Shown here piece after piece: positions 5,411 to 9,348 of a stretch of 9,348 bases of DNA (position 1 is the first letter of the stretch; every line of letters begins with the position of its first letter). The DNA is taken from NCBI GenBank assembly GCA_937893205.1, contig CALBJU010000395.1:1-9348 (forward strand). The letters run 5' to 3'. The translations under genes were made by a program, and so were the position numbers. The DNA is from an uncultured Bacteroidota bacterium. GTDB lineage: Bacteria; Bacteroidota; Rhodothermia; Rhodothermales; UBA10348. Below the pieces are notes generated by a model that was given only the letters and a program-made list of their open reading frames with translations, did not search any database and was not told the DNA's origin.

Positions 5411-7750
5411 ATGCGAATATTTTCCCGACTACTGTTCTGTGCGATTCTGTGCGTTGCAACAGGATCCGTTTTGGCCCAGGGATTTGGAGCTGCTACGGCC
5501 GCAAGTGACGACGTATTTTTTGCCGGAGAAGCCGGAAATCAGGTCAAGCCTGGTTCGGTTTACGTCTATACCCGAGGCGATGACGGAAACTGGACGGAAA
5601 CAGGAGCCTTGATGGCATCATCTGGCATGCAGGAAGAAGACGGATTCGGTCGAACGATGGCTGCTGATGATGATTTTCTTGTTGTAGGCGCTCCTGTCGA
5701 AGAAGCAGCTTACATATTTCAGCGCGGGGATGACGGTTCGTGGTCGAACGTAGCACGACTCAACGGATTCGGGATCGGCTTTGGTAGCGCAGTCGGGATT
5801 CGTGGAGAGCAAATCATTGTAGCAGCGCCAGGCGACCGGGAGAATCCTGGAATGGCACACATCTTCACGCGCGCCGACGACGGCTCCTGGCCAATGACGG
5901 GCCACCTGGAAAATCGGGAAATGGCCCCAGGCGATCTCGCAGGAGCGGCTGTTGCCGTGGATGGTGATTTCGCCATGCTCTCGTATCCGGGAGCAAATGA
6001 TGAAGCCGGTGTGGTTATCGCGTTCAGAGAAGGGGATGATGGAAGCTGGAGTGAGATTCAACAAATCACGCTGCCCGTGTCATCGCCCAGTCAGCTGTTC
6101 GGCTCCTCGATCTATCTGCATCACGGGAACGCCATGATCGGAGCGACCGGCTATGAATCGGGCACGGGCGCTGTTGGCGTATTTCAATGGAATGATGAAA
6201 CCGGAGCTTTTGACTACTCGCTTCGCCTTTCTCCAGCCGCAGCCTCGGGAAACGAGCTGTTTGGTGCGGCACAGGTGCATGATCCGGATCATAATGTGTT
6301 GATCGGGGCGCCGGGAGCGAACGCCCGTATGGGTGCTGTTTATTCGTTCAATCCGAGCAATATGATGCGCAATTTCGACGCCAATGGAGTCGTCGAGATT
6401 GCAGGGACCAAATTCCGTGGCGGAATCGGCGCCGCGCTGGCCGCAGGACCTGACTTCGTGGTAATCGGATCACCCGGATACGATCTGGGAGAGGGGGGAG
6501 CCTTCGTACTTGATGTGTCCGATGATGGGTATGCTGAGGCACAGGTCGTTTATCATGACAATGGCGCGATTGATTCGTTCACCGGCACGACCATCGAATG
6601 CGAAGAAGGAGAGGCGGCCGGCTATGCCTGTGATGGGATGGATGTTCAGTCGTTTCTTTCAATCCGAGACATCGGAGGCGTGCGCGGGACGCACATGAAC
6701 GACATCTGGGGCTGGATGGATGAAGACTCCGAGCGCGAGTTTGCACTTGTGGGCCGGACCGACGGCACGGCTTTCGTGGAAGTAACCGACCCGATGAATC
6801 CGGTCTATCTGGGCAATCTGGCCATGACCGAAGGAGCAACGGCCTCTTCCTGGCGCGACATTAAGGTTTATAAGGGTCATGCCTACATCGTCTCGGACCG
6901 CTCCGGACCACACGGCATGCAGGTTTTCGATCTCGACCGGCTGCTCAGCGTGGAGAACGCTCCAGTAGAATTCGACGCCGACGTGTTATACGATCAGATA
7001 GCCAGCGCTCACAACATTGTGATCAACGAGGAAACAGGCTTTGCCTATTCGGTTGCCTCCAAGATGGGGGGCATCACGTGCGGCGGAGGGCTACACATGA
7101 TTGATATCCGCGAGCCGTTGAACCCGACGTTTGCGGGATGCTTCTCGCACGTTGGCACGGGGCGCAACGGTACGGGCAATACTCATGACGCTCAGTGCGT
7201 TATTTATCGCGGTCCCGATACGGAACACGCTGGAAAAGAGATTTGCCTCGGCTCAAATGAAGTGGCGCTCTCCATCGCAGATGTGACGGACAAGGACAAT
7301 CCAACTGTGATTTCACGCGCCACGTATCCCAGTATTGCCTACACGCATCAGGGATGGCTTACCGAGGATCACCGTTTTTTCTATATCAATGATGAAGCCG
7401 ACGAAGTTCAGGGATTGGTGGAAGGAACGCGCACGTTGATCTTCGACGTGCAGGATCTCGATGATCCCATTATGGTGAAAGAGCATATTGCCGAGGAAAC
7501 CAGCATGGACCATAACCTCTACATCAAGGACAATCTGATGTACCAGTCCAATTATGTATCGGGCCTGCGCATTCTGGATATCTCGGATCCCAGAAACCCA
7601 GTGGAAGTAGCTTATTTCGATACGGTGTCTGACGACCGAGCCGGTGGAGGCTCTTGGAGCAACTACCCGTGGTTCAAAAGCGGCACCATCGTGGTCACAG
7701 ACATCCTGCAAGGCCTGTATATGATCAAGAAACGCGAAATTGACATTTAG
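5411..7750 (+). CDS. Secreted double-propeller protein: FG-GAP repeats plus choice-of-anchor B (LVIVD-type) domain
   Basis: This is a 779-residue exported protein of unknown function. A signal peptide occupies 1-22 (basic start, hydrophobic core, cleavage at VLA before Q23). Residues 24 to about 375 are seven FG-GAP-like blades. Each has a hydrophobic-G-A-P-type strand (VVGAP at 91, VAAPGD at 137, LSYPGAN at 190, and so on) followed by G-[AM]-x-[VI]-[FY]. A D-D-G-[SN]-W turn recurs at 57, 107, 156 and 209, about 50 residues apart. From about 390 to the end is a choice-of-anchor B region with LVIVD-like repeats: 'F[AV]EVTDPMNPVYLGNL', 'MIDIREPLNPTFAGC', 'IADVTDKDNPTVIS', 'ILDISDPRNPVEVAYF'. 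Six Cys (including C397 and C407) suggest extracytoplasmic disulfides. The family name comes from its varied C-terminal anchors. Here the protein ends ten residues after the last strand (...MIKKREIDI), with no sorting tag or transmembrane helix. The start has no Shine-Dalgarno. A close paralogue follows after 74 bases. Confidence 0.87.
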   Translation: MRIFSRLLFCAILCVATGSVLAQGFGAATAASDDVFFAGEAGNQVKPGSVYVYTRGDDGNWTETGALMASSGMQEEDGFGRTMAADDDFLVVGAPVEEAAYIFQRGDDGSWSNVARLNGFGIGFGSAVGIRGEQIIVAAPGDRENPGMAHIFTRADDGSWPMTGHLENREMAPGDLAGAAVAVDGDFAMLSYPGANDEAGVVIAFREGDDGSWSEIQQITLPVSSPSQLFGSSIYLHHGNAMIGATGYESGTGAVGVFQWNDETGAFDYSLRLSPAAASGNELFGAAQVHDPDHNVLIGAPGANARMGAVYSFNPSNMMRNFDANGVVEIAGTKFRGGIGAALAAGPDFVVIGSPGYDLGEGGAFVLDVSDDGYAEAQVVYHDNGAIDSFTGTTIECEEGEAAGYACDGMDVQSFLSIRDIGGVRGTHMNDIWGWMDEDSEREFALVGRTDGTAFVEVTDPMNPVYLGNLAMTEGATASSWRDIKVYKGHAYIVSDRSGPHGMQVFDLDRLLSVENAPVEFDADVLYDQIASAHNIVINEETGFAYSVASKMGGITCGGGLHMIDIREPLNPTFAGCFSHVGTGRNGTGNTHDAQCVIYRGPDTEHAGKEICLGSNEVALSIADVTDKDNPTVISRATYPSIAYTHQGWLTEDHRFFYINDEADEVQGLVEGTRTLIFDVQDLDDPIMVKEHIAEETSMDHNLYIKDNLMYQSNYVSGLRILDISDPRNPVEVAYFDTVSDDRAGGGSWSNYPWFKSGTIVVTDILQGLYMIKKREIDI

Positions 7751-7785
7751 CACCGCGGCGCCGTAGAAATAGGCAGTCGCACTTC

Positions 7786-7797
7786 TTGATCGATCAA
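7786..7797. repeat. Perfect 12-bp palindrome between the tandem paralogues
   Basis: TTGATCGATCAA lies in the 74-base gap between the two double-propeller genes, 28 bases before the second ATG. It could be a regulator site. It is not followed by a T-run, so it is unlikely to be a terminator. The short gap allows co-transcription of the two genes. Confidence 0.4.
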
Positions 7798-7824
7798 TCA
7801 CCCACCTCAAGACCAAACGTTCTA

Positions 7825-9348
7825 ATGCGTACACTTAAAATCTGCGTTGCTCTGTTGCTCTTTACAGGCTCAGCCTATTCACAAGGATTTGGCGCCGCAA
7901 CCGCGGCCACCGACGGCGTCCTGTTTGCCGGAGAAAGCGGCAATCGCGTGACGGCAGGCATGGTCTTCACCTATGAACGCACCGATGACGGTTCATGGAT
8001 GGAGAGCGGCATGCTCCGCTCGCCCATGGAAACGGCAGAAGAGGATGGTTTTGGACGTTCTCTGGCGGCAGATGGCGATTATCTGGTCGTAGGGGCTCCT
8101 GTGGAGGAGGCAGCCTACATTTTTCAGCGCGGCGATGACGGCTCGTGGTCGAGCGTTGCCAGGCTTAATGGCTTTGGTATCGGCTTTGGATCTGCGGTCA
8201 GCATTCGTGGCGACCAGGTGGGAGTCAGCGCACCTGGCGATCAGGAAAACTCGGGTATGGCGCACATCTTCACGCGAGCGGATGACGGTTCGTGGCCGAT
8301 GACGGGTCATCTTGGGAGCGAGGACTTAGAAGCGGGCGATCAACTCGGAGGCCAGATCTCCGTCGACGGAGACATGGCGTTGCTGTCCTATCCCGGGGCA
8401 AACGAGGGCACGGGCGCGGTGCTCGTGTTCACGCAAGACGAATCGGGCGAATGGCAGGAAGTCCAGAAGCTCACGATGCCGGTGGCTGGTGAAAACCAGA
8501 TGTTTGGATCGTCCTTGTATTTGCATCACGGACACGCAATGATTGGCGCTCCGGGATACGAGGGAAGAATTGGCGGAGTCGGTGTCTACCATTGGAATAC
8601 AGAGACAATGGCATTTGATTTCACGCTCCGTCTTACGCCGTCTACTGCCTCCGGAAATGAGCTGTTTGGGAGCTCGATGACTCACGATGCCAATCATATG
8701 GTGTGGATCGGAGCGCCGGGCGCCAACGATCGGGTCGGCGCAGTCTACGCGTACCAGCCCAGCAACATGATGAAGGATTTCGCGGCCAAAGGCATGATTA
8801 AGGTCGAAGGGCTTCAGCTGCGCAGCGCGGCGGGCGGATCCCTCACGGCGGGTCCCGATTTTGTGGCGGTAGGGACACCCGGGTATGACAATGGCGAAGG
8901 AGCCGCCGTCGTGTTCAATCAGATGGGGGGCGACTGGTCTCAGTCGAGCATCGTGCTCCATGATAAGGGCGCTATGGAGTCGTTCACGGGTGAAATGGTA
9001 GAATGCGAGGACGGTGACGCCGCTGGATTCCGGTGTCAGGACGTGGATATTCAGTCGTTCCTGTCTCTGCGTGATCTTGGTGGTCGCCGGGGAACGCGCA
9101 TGAACGATATCTGGGGCTGGATCGATCCAGCGTCAGGCCGCGAGTTCGCCATCGTAGGGCGGACCGACGGAGCCGCCTTTGTCGAAGTCACCGATCCGTA
9201 CAATCCGATCTATCTCGGTAATATGGATAAGACGCCGGGCGCCAACAATTCTGTCTGGCGGGATATGAAGGTGTACAAGGACCACGCATTCATCGTCGCC
9301 GACGGAGCCGGCCAGCACGGCATGCAGGTTTTCAAATTATCACGCCTG
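7825..9348 (+). CDS. Tandem paralogue of the FG-GAP/choice-of-anchor B secreted protein, 3' partial
   Basis: The frame is open from ATG 7825 to the last base of the window (508 complete codons, no stop), so the gene continues outside. The N-terminus MRTLKICVALLLFTGSAYSQ is a signal peptide with probable cleavage after AYS, before Q20-G-F-G, as in the upstream copy. Seven FG-GAP blades follow, then the beginning of the choice-of-anchor B domain (VECEDGDAAGFRC, MNDIWGWID, FVEVTDPYNPIYLGN). Up to about residue 165 it aligns without gaps to the upstream protein at an offset of three residues. Identity is patchy: 69 of 77 residues match in residues 87-163, but I judge it near half in the last blade. 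The first Cys pair of the anchor-B domain is conserved. There is no Shine-Dalgarno; a CAAGACC...TTCT-ATGCG leader resembles that of the upstream gene, which supports duplication of the gene with its leader. The missing end may hold the anchor that the first copy lacks. Confidence 0.88.
   Translation, partial: MRTLKICVALLLFTGSAYSQGFGAATAATDGVLFAGESGNRVTAGMVFTYERTDDGSWMESGMLRSPMETAEEDGFGRSLAADGDYLVVGAPVEEAAYIFQRGDDGSWSSVARLNGFGIGFGSAVSIRGDQVGVSAPGDQENSGMAHIFTRADDGSWPMTGHLGSEDLEAGDQLGGQISVDGDMALLSYPGANEGTGAVLVFTQDESGEWQEVQKLTMPVAGENQMFGSSLYLHHGHAMIGAPGYEGRIGGVGVYHWNTETMAFDFTLRLTPSTASGNELFGSSMTHDANHMVWIGAPGANDRVGAVYAYQPSNMMKDFAAKGMIKVEGLQLRSAAGGSLTAGPDFVAVGTPGYDNGEGAAVVFNQMGGDWSQSSIVLHDKGAMESFTGEMVECEDGDAAGFRCQDVDIQSFLSLRDLGGRRGTRMNDIWGWIDPASGREFAIVGRTDGAAFVEVTDPYNPIYLGNMDKTPGANNSVWRDMKVYKDHAFIVADGAGQHGMQVFKLSRL

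Noticed and set aside
5544..6064. Long antisense frames inside the double-propeller genes (also 8326-8961, 7313-7834)
   Set aside because: They mirror the codon pattern of the genuine genes on the other strand, show no domain or start signals, and have Arg/His/Ser-rich shadow composition.

Overview
The window is a mid-GC bacterial chromosome segment with seven genes: two cut by the window edges, and one whose 5' end is broken by a frameshift. No gene start has a convincing Shine-Dalgarno sequence at normal spacing. The secreted proteins carry FG-GAP and 'choice-of-anchor B' propellers with many acidic Asp-Asp-Gly turns. Together these fit a Bacteroidota/Rhodothermota-like or similar marine lineage. 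This placement is an inference, because there is no rRNA or other marker gene here.

Layout. (1) Bases 1-1001 (+) hold the 3' part of an exported Vgb-like (streptogramin-lyase family) seven-bladed propeller. (2) Bases 1002-3493 look like a small accessory island. It contains a 'mobile mystery protein' A/B pair (1182-2227, +), which is an Xre-type HTH protein overlapping a Fic-domain protein by ATGA, preceded by two near-identical 16-bp operator-like sites. Converging on it is a second two-gene unit (3124-2397, -): a four-helix membrane protein overlapping a small Xre/YozG-like HTH regulator, also by ATGA. Between the converging units lies an unexplained pair of perfect 17-bp direct repeats (2303-2342). 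(3) Bases 3494-5121 (-) encode a large-type malic enzyme. An 8-bp tandem duplication at 5026-5047 puts the conserved N-terminus in a different frame from the other ~500 codons. The premature stop of the N-terminal frame overlaps the first ATG of the main frame (TGATG). (4) Bases 5411-9348 (+) carry two tandem paralogues encoding exported proteins with an FG-GAP seven-bladed propeller followed by a choice-of-anchor B (LVIVD-type) propeller. The second runs off the window.

How the genes relate. Malic enzyme (oxidative decarboxylation of malate to pyruvate) and the secreted double propellers look like resident genes with no obvious functional link to each other. The two HTH-containing pairs between the flanking resident genes each have the architecture of an autoregulated module: regulator and effector translationally coupled, with repeats in the promoter. 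The strongest points for a second look are the slippage-type frameshift in the malic enzyme gene, the operator architecture and atypical Fic motif of the mobile-mystery pair, the orphan 17-bp repeats, and the strong purifying selection visible on one part of the duplicated propeller.
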